A stretch of 64,000 nt of DNA, taken from assembly GCA_040222275.1 (NCBI GenBank), contig JAVKDJ010000038.1:1-64000 (forward strand). The letters are read 5' to 3'. This stretch comes from CAXBNB01 sp040222275 (GTDB taxonomy: Bacteria > Bacteroidota > Bacteroidia > Cytophagales > Cyclobacteriaceae). Both the position numbers and the translations under genes were made by a program. Under the pieces are notes generated by a model. The model was not told where the DNA came from. It saw only the letters and a program-made list of their open reading frames with translations, and did not search any database. Positions 1 through 6,994 of the stretch are shown here, piece by piece (positions within the stretch are counted from its first letter, which is position 1; every line of letters starts with the position of its first letter).

Positions 1-43
1 GCATTCAGTATTTATTGCCCCAACTTGAACATTCTTGACAAGC
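1..43. repeat. Direct repeat copy 1
   Basis: This 43-base stretch recurs with a few substitutions at 296-338; both copies read roughly GTATTTATTG, then CAACTTGA, then GCATTC or ACATTC. It lies at the window edge, so the full repeat may start further left. It frames the cluster of short palindromes at 62-240. No coding potential is seen. Confidence 0.6.
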
Positions 44-61
44 AAGGTTCGATAGTGGTTC

Positions 62-240
62 AATGCCGTAGGCATTATATATCGGTAATTGGAACCCGTA
101 TGACATTCAGTGCCATAGGCACGAAACATAACTGTTCACGCTCCTTAAATACAAAATCCCCTAAGTGCATAGGTCTCGTCCCGATGGGACTGGTATTCAG
201 CTTTCTTCTGTAGTTACCTGTATTATGTCCCTATGGGACA
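62..240. repeat. Cluster of four short palindromes with 3-base loops
   Basis: Four hairpins with tight three-base loops are visible: AATGCC-GTA-GGCATT at 62-76, GTGCC-ATA-GGCAC at 110-122, GTCCC-GAT-GGGAC at 178-190 and TGTCCC-TAT-GGGACA at 226-240. The spacing is irregular (about 35-55 bases). Such palindromes resemble the REP-like elements that IS200-type RAYT transposases spread in Bacteroidota, and a RAYT gene is present at 32879, though its own flanking hairpins have a different sequence. The short open frame running through here (25-213) looks accidental. Confidence 0.55.
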
Positions 241-295
241 ATTTGCTGGCATTTAGCTTTAAACCAATCATCCTAAGAGGTTTCGTGGTAACCAG

Positions 296-338
296 GCATG
301 TAGTATTTATTGCTTCAACTTGAGCATTCTTAATAAGC
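296..338. repeat. Direct repeat copy 2
   Basis: This is the second copy of the repeat at 1-43, in the same orientation. It keeps the GTATTTATTG and CAACTTGA blocks and has several transitions, so it is an older, diverged duplicate. Confidence 0.6.
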
Positions 339-501
339 CTGTTGTGGCTATTGCAATTCGCTATAAACCTAAAGAATTCAAGAGAGTACTCGTTTCTGCA
401 ATGATTTATTTGTCGTGGATGCCGGGAGATGCAGGTATGTACTGAGTTTTGATAGTCTAAAAAGGATTGCTGAATTGTCTGCTGTAGGTGCTTTTAAGGA
501 C

Positions 502-533
502 AAAAAAAATCCTGGCCTACGGAAAGCCAGGAT
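502..533 (-). terminator. Rho-independent terminator for leftward transcription
   Basis: The perfect 8-bp stem ATCCTGGC / GCCAGGAT (509-516 with 526-533) has a 9-base loop. On the minus strand it is followed by a run of eight T (the A-run at 502-509). The nearest leftward gene ends at 944, more than 400 bases upstream of this site on that strand, so the terminator may end a long 3' tail or a separate non-coding transcript. Confidence 0.6.
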
Positions 534-540
534 CCTAAAC

Positions 541-943
541 TATTCAACTATACAAATCACTATTTTGCTTATGAAATCAAAACTACAATACAAGGTTAGC
601 GCATTCATGGGTGTCTGTAAACCAAAAACCGGTGAACTGTAGTATTTGCCCGGTGGACTTCATAAAAACAAAGCTGGCCTAAATCACTATGTGGCGGTTC
701 CCTGCCTTGGGACTTTTCCAACGCGATCGGAGACCTTCAAAACTTTTAAGGTAAGTGCTTAATATATTCTTTTTCGAATAAGAGAAATCACTGGATGCTC
801 AGCAATGGTTTTAATTCAATGGATTAAAACAACAGTTTAGGACTGTTATGAAGTATTCTAATTTTATTTTTAGCCAAAAGCCAAAAGCCCGACTTTATTT
901 ATAAACCAAAACTATCTTTTTAAGCGCGCGATACTTGAGTGCC
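541..943. other. Gene-free stretch
   Basis: About 400 bases between the leftward terminator and the end of the DUF3109 gene hold no frame with recognisable protein similarity. The open frame at 415-642 overlaps the terminator hairpin and has no family features. A weak inverted repeat, ACCGG...CCGGT at 628-654, is visible. I cannot assign an RNA family. Confidence 0.4.
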
Positions 944-1510
944 TTACTGCTTATCCTCGATGGTGCGTTCCAGTTTGGCGTACCAATCTTTCCCGTATTT
1001 TCTGATCAGGGGTTCTTTCAAAAATTTGTAAATCGATACTTTTAGCTTTTCCCCAAGGGTGCAGGCAGCCGCACAAATGTCCCATCGGTCGTAATTCAAA
1101 GCATCGTAATGATCATACTTGGTCACCCGGATGGGGTATAGGTGGCAGGAAATTGGTTTTTTAAAATCTGTTTTACCATCGGTATGGGCTTGTTCAATGC
1201 CACATTTTAATACGCCATTTTCATCATAGATAGCAAAAGCACATTCTTTCCCACCTATAGTGGTAGTGGAATAGTCGCCCTCCTCATCGAGGATGTAGGC
1301 ACCATGTTTTTTGATGGCTTTCAGCCCTGCTTCAGACAGGTAGGGTTTCACCTGGTCCAGGCTATTGTCAAGTTCTGTGAGTTCGTGCTCTTCGAGTGGT
1401 GCGCCCAGGTCGCCTTCCACGCAACAAGCACCCTTGCATTTGTCCAGGTCACACACAAACTGCTTTTCCTTGATGTCATCAGACAACACCGCATTCTCTA
1501 CTATTATCAT
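944..1510 (-). CDS. DUF3109 family cysteine-rich protein
   Basis: The 188-residue product matches the DUF3109 family found throughout Bacteroidota; its function is not established. The N-terminal block carries a KCKGACC motif near residues 25-31, and later cysteines occur in ECAF, KCG, SCHLYP and CAAACT. That pattern suggests a bound metal or Fe-S cluster, as in YkgJ-like proteins. I chose the ATG at 1510, not the longer frame to 1588, because family members begin MIIVEN-like and the extra 26 residues overlap the transporter coding region. It lies 28 bases downstream of the transporter gene on the same strand and is probably co-transcribed with it. Confidence 0.85.
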   Translation of the reverse strand: MIIVENAVLSDDIKEKQFVCDLDKCKGACCVEGDLGAPLEEHELTELDNSLDQVKPYLSEAGLKAIKKHGAYILDEEGDYSTTTIGGKECAFAIYDENGVLKCGIEQAHTDGKTDFKKPISCHLYPIRVTKYDHYDALNYDRWDICAAACTLGEKLKVSIYKFLKEPLIRKYGKDWYAKLERTIEDKQ

Positions 1511-1538
1511 GGCAATCTCGTTGTTTAGCCGTTTCCGA

Positions 1539-2771
1539 TCAGATGGTTTTGTTTTTGACCAGTGGATTGGCCCAAAAACCGATTGCAAAAATATAACCCA
1601 GGCTCAAATAAAGAACCATCATCCCGGTTTTTAGCGAAAAGATGTCGCTGAGGCCTCCAATAATGAAAGGAAGAAACGCACCTCCCACTATGCCAGTGAC
1701 CAGTATGCCGGCAAAAGACCCGTGGTGTTCTTTTACTGAATTCAGTGCCAATGAAAAAATAACGCCCCACATCACCGACAGGAAAAAGCCGGTAAGTGGA
1801 AACGCCACGATGGCTATTTCCGGCCCGGTGAACAAGGCCAGGGTAAGGGAGATAATGGCAGCACCGGTAAACAAAATGAGTACCTTTCGGCTGTCTAGTA
1901 TTTTCAGCAAAACCAGTCCCAGCAAGCAACCTGCGGTCAGCAGGCCCCAAAATAAGGATACTACTTCCGCCCCGCGTTCGAGAGGGTCAATGCCATGATA
2001 TTGAAACAAAAACTGGGAAATCCAGTTGGCAATACCCTGTTCAGACCCTACATAGGAGAAAATGCCGAAGAAATAAAGGAGCACATATTTGTTGCGCAGT
2101 AGCTCAGTATATGTTTCCCAGGTGCCGGATTTTTCTTCTTCGGTGAGTGTCACTTCCGGGTATTTGAAGAAAAATACCACCACCATCATCAACAAGGCGA
2201 TGACCGCAAACAACCAGTACAACGAAACCCAGGGCAGGTTATCAGGAACATTTTGTGCCAGAAAACCGATAAGCGCTCCCTGATCTGCCGCCCCGTCCTG
2301 AAGGGATTTCACCAGATAAGTGTAAGTGCCCGGGCTCAGGTAAGAGGCCAGGCCGAAAATCAACTGCGCAATGACGGAGTAAAAGGCATAATGTTCCTCG
2401 CCAGCAGACACCCTCAAAAGGGGATTGATGGCCACCTGTAGGGCGGCCATTCCAGAGCCGATAATGAACAGGGACAAACTGGCCGCAAAATAGTTTGGGA
2501 AAAGTGCGAATATGGACGACCCAATGAACACTACAAAGAACGACCCTGTCAGTACCTGCTTTTCACGGTATTTTTCCAACAAAAAACCTGACGGGACAGA
2601 CATAACCCCATAGGCAACAAAAAACGAAAAGGGCAGGAAGCCCGCAAGGGTACCACTGATGTCGAATCCCTGAATGACATCCGGCACTATCGGGCCGAGT
2701 ATATTGGTAATGTAGGAGATCACAAAGAAAATGAGCATAATCAGCCCTACCACGAGATATTTTTGGTTCAT
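1539..2771 (-). CDS. MFS transporter, FHS (L-fucose/glucose-galactose permease) family
   Basis: This inner-membrane protein of 410 residues has about 12 hydrophobic segments. The AINPLLR segment near residue 130 and the overall pattern fit the FucP-type FHS branch of the major facilitator superfamily, which takes up sugars by proton symport. The substrate cannot be read from sequence. The start is set at the ATG giving MNQKYLVVG, because the upstream in-frame stretch is not membrane-like and family members begin just before TM1. It leads the DUF3109 gene. The first REP-like hairpin of the accessory island lies 73 bases upstream of its start. Confidence 0.85.
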   Translation of the reverse strand: MNQKYLVVGLIMLIFFVISYITNILGPIVPDVIQGFDISGTLAGFLPFSFFVAYGVMSVPSGFLLEKYREKQVLTGSFFVVFIGSSIFALFPNYFAASLSLFIIGSGMAALQVAINPLLRVSAGEEHYAFYSVIAQLIFGLASYLSPGTYTYLVKSLQDGAADQGALIGFLAQNVPDNLPWVSLYWLFAVIALLMMVVVFFFKYPEVTLTEEEKSGTWETYTELLRNKYVLLYFFGIFSYVGSEQGIANWISQFLFQYHGIDPLERGAEVVSLFWGLLTAGCLLGLVLLKILDSRKVLILFTGAAIISLTLALFTGPEIAIVAFPLTGFFLSVMWGVIFSLALNSVKEHHGSFAGILVTGIVGGAFLPFIIGGLSDIFSLKTGMMVLYLSLGYIFAIGFWANPLVKNKTI

Positions 2772-2843
2772 AAGCATGGGTTTATACTCAAATATATGGT
2801 TTTGAAAATAAAAACAAGTCAACTTGTACATGACACTCAGCTA

Positions 2844-2864
2844 GCGCTCGTTTGTAACGAGTGC
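2844..2864. repeat. REP-like hairpin, type A, copy 1
   Basis: This 21-base imperfect palindrome has 9-base arms GCGCTCGTT and AACGAGTGC around a TGT loop, with one G-T wobble, and is followed by TTGAAAA. The same element occurs at 6194, 6974 and 8083, always in this orientation and always at a boundary of the RHS-derived island. Here it marks the left edge of the island. Confidence 0.85.
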
Positions 2865-2899
2865 TTGAAAAACGGAAAGCCTTGTAGCCATGCAGGGCT

Positions 2900-2931
2900 T
2901 TTGCCGACTCGCCAGCCAGGCTATATCTTTG
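2900..2931 (+). promoter_or_regulatory. Candidate Bacteroidota sigma-ABfr promoter
   Basis: A TTTG box (2900-2903) lies 20 bases before TATCTTTG (2924-2931), matching the TTTG / TAnnTTTG consensus and spacing of the primary sigma factor in this phylum. Transcription would start near 2936-2938, about 40 bases before the first island gene. The promoter sits between the type A and type B hairpins, so it may move with them. Confidence 0.5.
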
Positions 2932-2946
2932 TGTATGTAAGCAACC

Positions 2947-2974
2947 CTCTGGTCTTAGCGTTTCGCTGAGACCA
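2947..2974. repeat. REP-like hairpin, type B, copy 1
   Basis: The arms GGTCTTAGCG and CGCTGAGACC around a TTT loop form a 10-bp stem with one wobble pair. The 28-base unit, including the CTCT lead, is repeated exactly at 4935-4962 in the same orientation. It stands just before the first island coding sequence. Confidence 0.85.
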
Positions 2975-2977
2975 AAA

Positions 2978-3271
2978 GTGAAAAATCAAACATTGATTAT
3001 TATTGTAGAATGGGATGCAAATATGCCATCAGGGATCAGAAAGGCTCAGTTGAACAGACATGAGGAATCAGTTAGGGATTATATTACATCTTCGAAATTA
3101 GACCATAGGCGGTATGATTGTTATTTTAACCTCGGGCTTATTTATGGTTTCGTCATTGTCAAAGATTCTCTTGCAATTGTTTACCTGGAAATGGCTTTGG
3201 AAGAAAAACCTGAGTCCCAAGAAGCAAAAGATATTCTTGATGACATACTTAGAAGAAATATCAGTATATAA
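2978..3271 (+). CDS. TPR-like protein, first gene of a duplicated cassette
   Basis: The product is up to 97 residues, read from GTG at 2978; an ATG at 3023 is the alternative start. The central part resembles tetratricopeptide helices: a YNLG-like FNLGLIYGF segment followed by DSLAIVYLEMALEEKPES. The stop codon overlaps the next start (TAATG), so the two genes are translationally coupled. The C-terminal half is repeated as a fragment at 5715-5828, again coupled to a paralogue of the next gene. The gene begins directly after a REP hairpin, so its 5' end may be a recombination joint. Function unknown; an immunity role is inferred from the RHS setting. Confidence 0.55.
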   Translation: MKNQTLIIIVEWDANMPSGIRKAQLNRHEESVRDYITSSKLDHRRYDCYFNLGLIYGFVIVKDSLAIVYLEMALEEKPESQEAKDILDDILRRNISI

Positions 3272-3612
3272 TGATTCTTTACAATAGCTTGTTCTGCCTA
3301 GTATATGATTTTTTGAGAGCAATTGAAATGGGTTTACGAAGAACCGATTCAGATCAAGCTTTTGCTTCCTTGGCACTGATCAGTTTTCTGGAAATGTCGA
3401 ATGTTCTTTTTTTTTGGCCAAATTCTTTGTCAACAGAAGAACTAATTGGAGTGTATGTCCTTTTTCTGATCATTAATTTAGCTGTATTTTTTAGAAATGG
3501 CTTATACAAAAGAGTTATATCTGATGATAATAATCGAAAAAGGTATTTGTACTTTATCTGGGGCATATATTCAACTGCGAGTATCGTTACGTTCATCATT
3601 GAAACCAGTTAG
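3271..3612 (+). CDS. Small membrane protein, paralogue A (putative immunity protein)
   Basis: The 113-residue product has three to four hydrophobic segments (around residues 25-50, 58-78 and 90-110). It is clearly paralogous to the protein at 5825-6169: both start MI.YNS.FCL.YDF, share an SLE/FLEMSNV region, a YKRVI/YKKVI block with ENN or DNN, and end with a SIVT motif. No known family is recognised. The duplication together with an RHS remnant just downstream suggests an inner-membrane immunity or accessory factor of a polymorphic toxin. The gene is AT-rich compared with the flanking core genes. Confidence 0.65.
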   Translation: MILYNSLFCLVYDFLRAIEMGLRRTDSDQAFASLALISFLEMSNVLFFWPNSLSTEELIGVYVLFLIINLAVFFRNGLYKRVISDDNNRKRYLYFIWGIYSTASIVTFIIETS

Positions 3613-3628
3613 ACGGATGTAGGTAAAA

Positions 3629-3961
3629 TTGAAAAACCAGATGGCTTCTATTACACCGTATCGGTACGCCTTCAACGATCCAATAAGTTTTAGTGACCCG
3701 ACTGGCTTGAGGCCGGGGCTTGGTGATGGGCCAGGGCAGATACCTGAATGGGCTCAATTTGGGTTTGATAACCCTGGGGATTTTTATAATAGCTATGGTG
3801 GAGGAATGAGCGAGAGTGATTTGGGTATTGGACGAACTTCACCAGGATCGGGTATGCATTGGACTGACAAATACAGAGAAGCGAATGACCCTTTTTGGTC
3901 TTCGACAGCACTATACAGCAATTTTGGGTCTTTAGAATTTTATAACTCGATGGAGAAATAA
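3629..3961 (+). pseudogene. RHS core C-terminus with variable tip, 5'-truncated
   Basis: The translation contains PYRYAFNDPISFSDPTGL, the hallmark end of the RHS repeat-associated core domain, followed by about 85 residues of glycine-rich tip. Only the last few residues of the core are present, and the frame is closed by a TAG just upstream, so this is the 3' end of a much larger gene whose body is missing here. The frame could start only at a TTG (3629) or an internal ATG. RHS proteins carry C-terminal toxin domains and are followed by immunity genes; this remnant fits that layout with the genes at 3978 and 4205. Confidence 0.7.
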
Positions 3962-3977
3962 TTATAGAAAGAAACCA

Positions 3978-4199
3978 GTGCAAAAAAATCCTTTGGAAAA
4001 ACTTAATAATGGCTTTAAAAGTGGAAGCACGGCGATTGATGGATTTAGAGAATCAGCGCCCACCGGATGGCCTAGTGGCTCCATCATTAGAAACGATACC
4101 TTAATTGCCCCTTCATACTGGCCAGATTTAGATGATTCTTCCAGATATATTCCTAAAGTTAGTTTTTTTGGCAGTAGAACCTGGCACAGAGTAAATTAA
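3978..4199 (+). pseudogene. Possible orphan toxin tail upstream of an immunity-like gene
   Basis: This 73-codon frame has no ATG (GTG at 3978) and is open for a short distance upstream. It ends in SFFGSRTWHRVN six bases before the ATG of the MORN lipoprotein. Composition and position resemble the C-terminal end of a polymorphic toxin that lost its N-terminal part, as also seen at 4958-5134. I recognise no catalytic motif. It may instead be a small independent gene; it lies in a different frame from the RHS end at 3629-3961, so a frameshift could have separated them. Confidence 0.35.
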
Positions 4200-4204
4200 A
4201 ATCC

Positions 4205-4927
4205 ATGAAATACTTAAAGAATTACATCTTTTTTGTCATCTTGTTTATGGCTTGCAGTAAATATCCGGCTGAACAATTAGAATATTATGACAATGGAATA
4301 GTTAAAACAAGGATTGTCATTTTAAATAATCTAGGGAAAAAGGATGTTTTACATTACTTTCCAACAGGTAATCTTTCACACGAATATAACTGGAGCGATA
4401 GCCTAAAAAATGGTTTTTACAAATCGTATCATGAAAATGGTCAACTTAAAGAAGATTATGTTCTATCCAAAGGCAAATTTTCAGATGAGGCAGTAAAGTA
4501 TTATAAAACTGGAGAAACTCAATCAAAAGCTGTGTTTGATGATGATCAATTTATTTCTTCAGTGTCATATGACAAAAATGGCATTTTGTACAATAAACTT
4601 ATAGGCAATAAGAATGAGGTACTCTATCAATATTATAAAGACACTTCAGTTTATGAAATTATTCATACTACGCGAGTATATTCTGAACAAGGGTTTTTAG
4701 CAAATGTTAAAGAAGACAGTGCGTTTTATTATTCCAATAATGGGAATCTACTGTTGAAAATTAATAACTATGGAAATAGAGTTAAGGTAAATACATATGC
4801 CGAATCTGAGAAGATTATTTTACAACAGCATAGTATTAGTTCGAAATATGAATTGGATAGTTTGAAAAAGTGGTTGATCGGCTCTGACAGTTTAAATTTA
4901 TTCTATCAGTTCATAACTGAAGATTGA
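4205..4927 (+). CDS. MORN-variant repeat lipoprotein, YwqK-like antitoxin or immunity candidate
   Basis: The 240-residue protein has a lipoprotein signal (hydrophobic residues 7-16, then FMACS with Cys17). Successive motifs YYDNGIVK, YFPTGNLS, YHENGQLK and YYKTGETQ are the repeat unit of the MORN_2 family, which includes proteins annotated as YwqK-type antitoxins and occurs widely beside RHS toxins in Bacteroidota. The C-terminal third is not repeat-like. It starts six bases after the putative toxin tail, which is the usual place for an immunity gene. Anchoring in the cell envelope would suit protection against a toxin arriving from outside. The immunity role is inferred from context. Confidence 0.65.
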   Translation: MKYLKNYIFFVILFMACSKYPAEQLEYYDNGIVKTRIVILNNLGKKDVLHYFPTGNLSHEYNWSDSLKNGFYKSYHENGQLKEDYVLSKGKFSDEAVKYYKTGETQSKAVFDDDQFISSVSYDKNGILYNKLIGNKNEVLYQYYKDTSVYEIIHTTRVYSEQGFLANVKEDSAFYYSNNGNLLLKINNYGNRVKVNTYAESEKIILQQHSISSKYELDSLKKWLIGSDSLNLFYQFITED

Positions 4928-4934
4928 TTCCCCT

Positions 4935-4962
4935 CTCTGGTCTTAGCGTTTCGCTGAGACCA
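4935..4962. repeat. REP-like hairpin, type B, copy 2
   Basis: This is an exact 28-base copy of 2947-2974, same strand. It separates the MORN lipoprotein from the next toxin-tail/immunity module; the open frame of the toxin tail begins inside its 3' arm, so the hairpin marks a recombination joint. Confidence 0.85.
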
Positions 4963-5134
4963 GGGGAGTGCTAGAGGGCAATGGGTTGAAGTTATACAAG
5001 TATTTAATAGGGATAAAACGGTTATTCATAATGCTGGTAATGTACCAGATTCGGTTGATGAGAAAATGTACCCTCATTTATATAGAACTTATAACCCAAC
5101 TACAAAAGAATGGATAGACTTACCAATAGGGTGA
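4958..5134 (+). pseudogene. Truncated C-terminal toxin tail
   Basis: An open frame without a start codon runs from the REP hairpin to TGA at 5132-5134 and encodes about 58 residues, including GQWVEVIQVFNRD, KMYPHLYRTYNPTTKEW and a final IDLPIG. Its last 25 bases overlap the start of the next gene in another frame. Overlap of a toxin 3' end with an immunity gene start is typical of RHS and CDI tips. The sequence is well preserved but cannot be translated alone, so it is read as an orphan tip left by recombination at the hairpin. The toxin family is not recognised. Confidence 0.5.
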
Positions 5135-5724
5135 TTATTTTAATGCTGATGTTTGGTTGCTCTCAAAGTAATCAAATTAAGGTACTTAGTATTAATCCAA
5201 ATTTTGAAAAAAAGGAGGAAGCCAAATTAAATTACCCAGGTTTATACTTTGATTCTGATAGCCTGGTAACCATGATTTATATTCTTAACGAAAAAAGACA
5301 TATTATTAAGAAAATTATGTATGAAGGGTCTGTAGATACACTTTGGACAAGGAGGATAATGAAAATAAAGGAACTGGGATCAAAAGATACACTTGTCAAA
5401 AGTTTTGTGGCTCATCCAATAGTGCCAGATGAATCTAGGCTAGTTCTCTATTTTATGTCATTCGGAGATTTAGATATAGAAGTTAGACGTAATGGTGATT
5501 TTGTTTTTAAGGGAAATGTTGAAACATACAAAACAACAGTTGTTTTGAAAAAAGAAGACCTTACTAAAATCGAAGTAACTGTTGACGGACAACCTCTTAA
5601 TTTGGATATTCATAAGGAATATAATTATATTGAAATGATCCACAAAGATTCTTTGATTGATTGCAACTATTTATACTATTCTCGTGTTCCTCTTGGCGGT
5701 GTAAATTCAGCTAGTGCTCTTTAG
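5110..5724 (+). CDS. Lipoprotein, putative immunity protein
   Basis: The 204-residue product has a short lipoprotein signal (RVIILMLMFGCSQ, Cys17) and a beta-rich body with no family I recognise. The start codon overlaps the truncated toxin tail by 25 bases, which points to an immunity function. The last residues (GGVNSASAL) coincide with the joint where the TPR fragment at 5715 begins in another frame, so the native C-terminus may have been replaced. The segment is strongly AT-rich compared with the core genes outside the island. Confidence 0.6.
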   Translation: MDRLTNRVIILMLMFGCSQSNQIKVLSINPNFEKKEEAKLNYPGLYFDSDSLVTMIYILNEKRHIIKKIMYEGSVDTLWTRRIMKIKELGSKDTLVKSFVAHPIVPDESRLVLYFMSFGDLDIEVRRNGDFVFKGNVETYKTTVVLKKEDLTKIEVTVDGQPLNLDIHKEYNYIEMIHKDSLIDCNYLYYSRVPLGGVNSASAL

Positions 5725-5828
5725 CTCTATATTATTTTGAAAAGGCCCTGGAAGAAAATTCTAGATCTTTAGAAATTAAAGAAATAATAAAATCCATTCA
5801 TAAAAGCCAAGAAGGTATAAACAAATGA
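5715..5828 (+). pseudogene. C-terminal fragment of a TPR-like cassette protein
   Basis: After an in-frame TAG the frame encodes CSLALYYFEKALEENSRS and about 20 more residues. This aligns with the end of the protein at 2978-3271 (DSLAIVYLEMALEEKPES). The first two thirds are missing. Its TGA overlaps the next ATG (ATGA), preserving the translational coupling of the intact cassette. This is direct evidence of cassette duplication followed by truncation. Confidence 0.75.
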
Positions 5829-6169
5829 TTGGGTACAATAGTTTTTTTTGCTTGTTTTACGACTTTTTTAAGACTTTAGGGTCTGGAAGCGGTTATTTTA
5901 ATTATACGTTTAACGTTGTGTTAATTATTAGCTCATTAGAATTTTCAAATGTAATATCCATATGGCATGAAGAGTTTTCACGTGAGGAAATGGTCTTAAT
6001 TTTTGCTTTGATTTGGGGATTGAATATGCTTTTATTTTACTTCAGAGGATATTACAAAAAGGTAATAGCAAATGAAAATAATCCAAATCCATATTTATAC
6101 ACAATGTGGAGTCTGTATTCTATTGTAAGTATTGTTACTTTAATTGTTCGGACAAGCCACTTTTATTAA
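5825..6169 (+). CDS. Small membrane protein, paralogue B (putative immunity protein)
   Basis: The 114-residue protein is paralogous to the one at 3271-3612, with the same MI.YNS.FCL.YDF start, central NVI/NVL segment, YYKKVIANENN block and SIVSIVTLI end. Three hydrophobic segments are evident. It is preceded by the truncated TPR fragment with an ATGA overlap. If translation depends on coupling, the loss of the upstream gene could silence it. No known domain is recognised. Confidence 0.65.
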   Translation: MIGYNSFFCLFYDFFKTLGSGSGYFNYTFNVVLIISSLEFSNVISIWHEEFSREEMVLIFALIWGLNMLLFYFRGYYKKVIANENNPNPYLYTMWSLYSIVSIVTLIVRTSHFY

Positions 6170-6193
6170 AGTCATTATGACGCGAGTCAGCCA

Positions 6194-6214
6194 GCGCTCG
6201 TTTGTAACGAGTGC
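6194..6214. repeat. REP-like hairpin, type A, copy 2
   Basis: The sequence is identical to 2844-2864 over the 21-base palindrome and the following TTGAAAA. It is directly fused to an RHS coding fragment with the same junction as at 6974 and 8083. Confidence 0.85.
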
Positions 6215-6384
6215 TTGAAAATGTAAACTACGTGCATTTCGACGAACTGGAAATAACGCATACCGAAAGCCCGATCATCCAGTCCGATGACTATTATCCC
6301 TTTGGGATGAACATGTCCAGCTCGTTGAACCGTATCGGAAACCTGCAAAATAAGTTCCTCGATATAGAACAGCAACACATTTAG
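6215..6384 (+). pseudogene. RHS core fragment 1
   Basis: Read in frame, this gives NVNYVHFDELEITHTESP, then QSDDYYPFGMNM and NRIGNLQNKFLDIEQQHI before TAG. The HFDxLxITHT and DYYPFGM motifs are diagnostic of the RHS repeat-associated core region of Bacteroidota RHS proteins. There is no start codon of its own, and it begins directly at the REP hairpin. It is the longest of three fragments sharing this joint. Confidence 0.75.
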
Positions 6385-6410
6385 ATAGTTTAAAATTTTT
6401 AGAATAAATC

Positions 6411-6950
6411 ATGAAAGTAAAGTTTAAGAATTCTGTATCTTTTTGCTTCCTACTAGTTTTAATATCATGCGGTTCGAATCAAGAAGAAAAGGGTAAGAAT
6501 ATTGGAGATGTATCTTTTTTATTACATACCTATAATACACAAATATGGGCTGATTATCTCTCTGGTAGAGATTCAAAAGATTCATTATTATCGGAGTATA
6601 TCCTGGAAACATCTGTAATTATTGGAAGTTTGGCGAGGGAAATTGGAACAGAATCCGGAGGGTTAAATGAAGATGGTTCCTTATCCAATCCACTAGCGAA
6701 AAACCCAATACAAACTGAGGATTTAGAAAAATTTTATGAAAAACTTTCAGATCAATTGTCAAAAGTTAAATCATTGGAAGGTCATGAAATTATGGATGAC
6801 GAGGTTGACAAAGTTTTAGGTTTTATGTTTTTCGATCAAGAAGGAATATTGAGCAAACGTCAGTTGTCTTCGATGAATGTCGTAAACGCTGTATCTAACC
6901 TATTTATTCTGGAAAATTTTTGCTACTATTTAGTTGTAAAATATTGTTAA
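6411..6950 (+). CDS. Lipoprotein, putative orphan immunity protein
   Basis: The 179-residue protein has a lipoprotein signal (FCFLLVLISCGSN, Cys20) and a mostly helical, acidic body ending in a hydrophobic stretch (NLFILENFCYYLVVKYC). No family is recognised. It lies between two REP-plus-RHS fragments, which is where an immunity gene would be left after loss of its toxin. The AT-rich composition differs from the core genes. Confidence 0.6.
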   Translation: MKVKFKNSVSFCFLLVLISCGSNQEEKGKNIGDVSFLLHTYNTQIWADYLSGRDSKDSLLSEYILETSVIIGSLAREIGTESGGLNEDGSLSNPLAKNPIQTEDLEKFYEKLSDQLSKVKSLEGHEIMDDEVDKVLGFMFFDQEGILSKRQLSSMNVVNAVSNLFILENFCYYLVVKYC

Positions 6951-6973
6951 TGATCCAATTATCACCTCTAATG

Positions 6974-6994
6974 GCGCTCGTTTGTAACGAGTGC
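6974..6994. repeat. REP-like hairpin, type A, copy 3
   Basis: Same 21-base palindrome as 2844 and 6194, followed by the same TTGAAAATGTAAACTA joint into RHS sequence. Confidence 0.85.

Noticed and set aside
25..213. Open frame of 62 codons at the left edge
   Set aside because: It runs straight through three palindromes and a direct repeat and has no recognisable protein features.
415..642. Open frame of 75 codons
   Set aside because: It contains the terminator hairpin at 502-533 in full, with low-information sequence and no family match.
541..760. 6S RNA or cobalamin riboswitch in the gene-free stretch
   Set aside because: Short stretches such as GGGAACCGCCAC recall cobalamin elements, but the remaining conserved boxes and stems are missing.
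1525..1950. 141-codon open frame on the minus strand overlapping the MFS gene
   Set aside because: It is a shadow frame of the transporter; the transporter frame has clear membrane and family signals.
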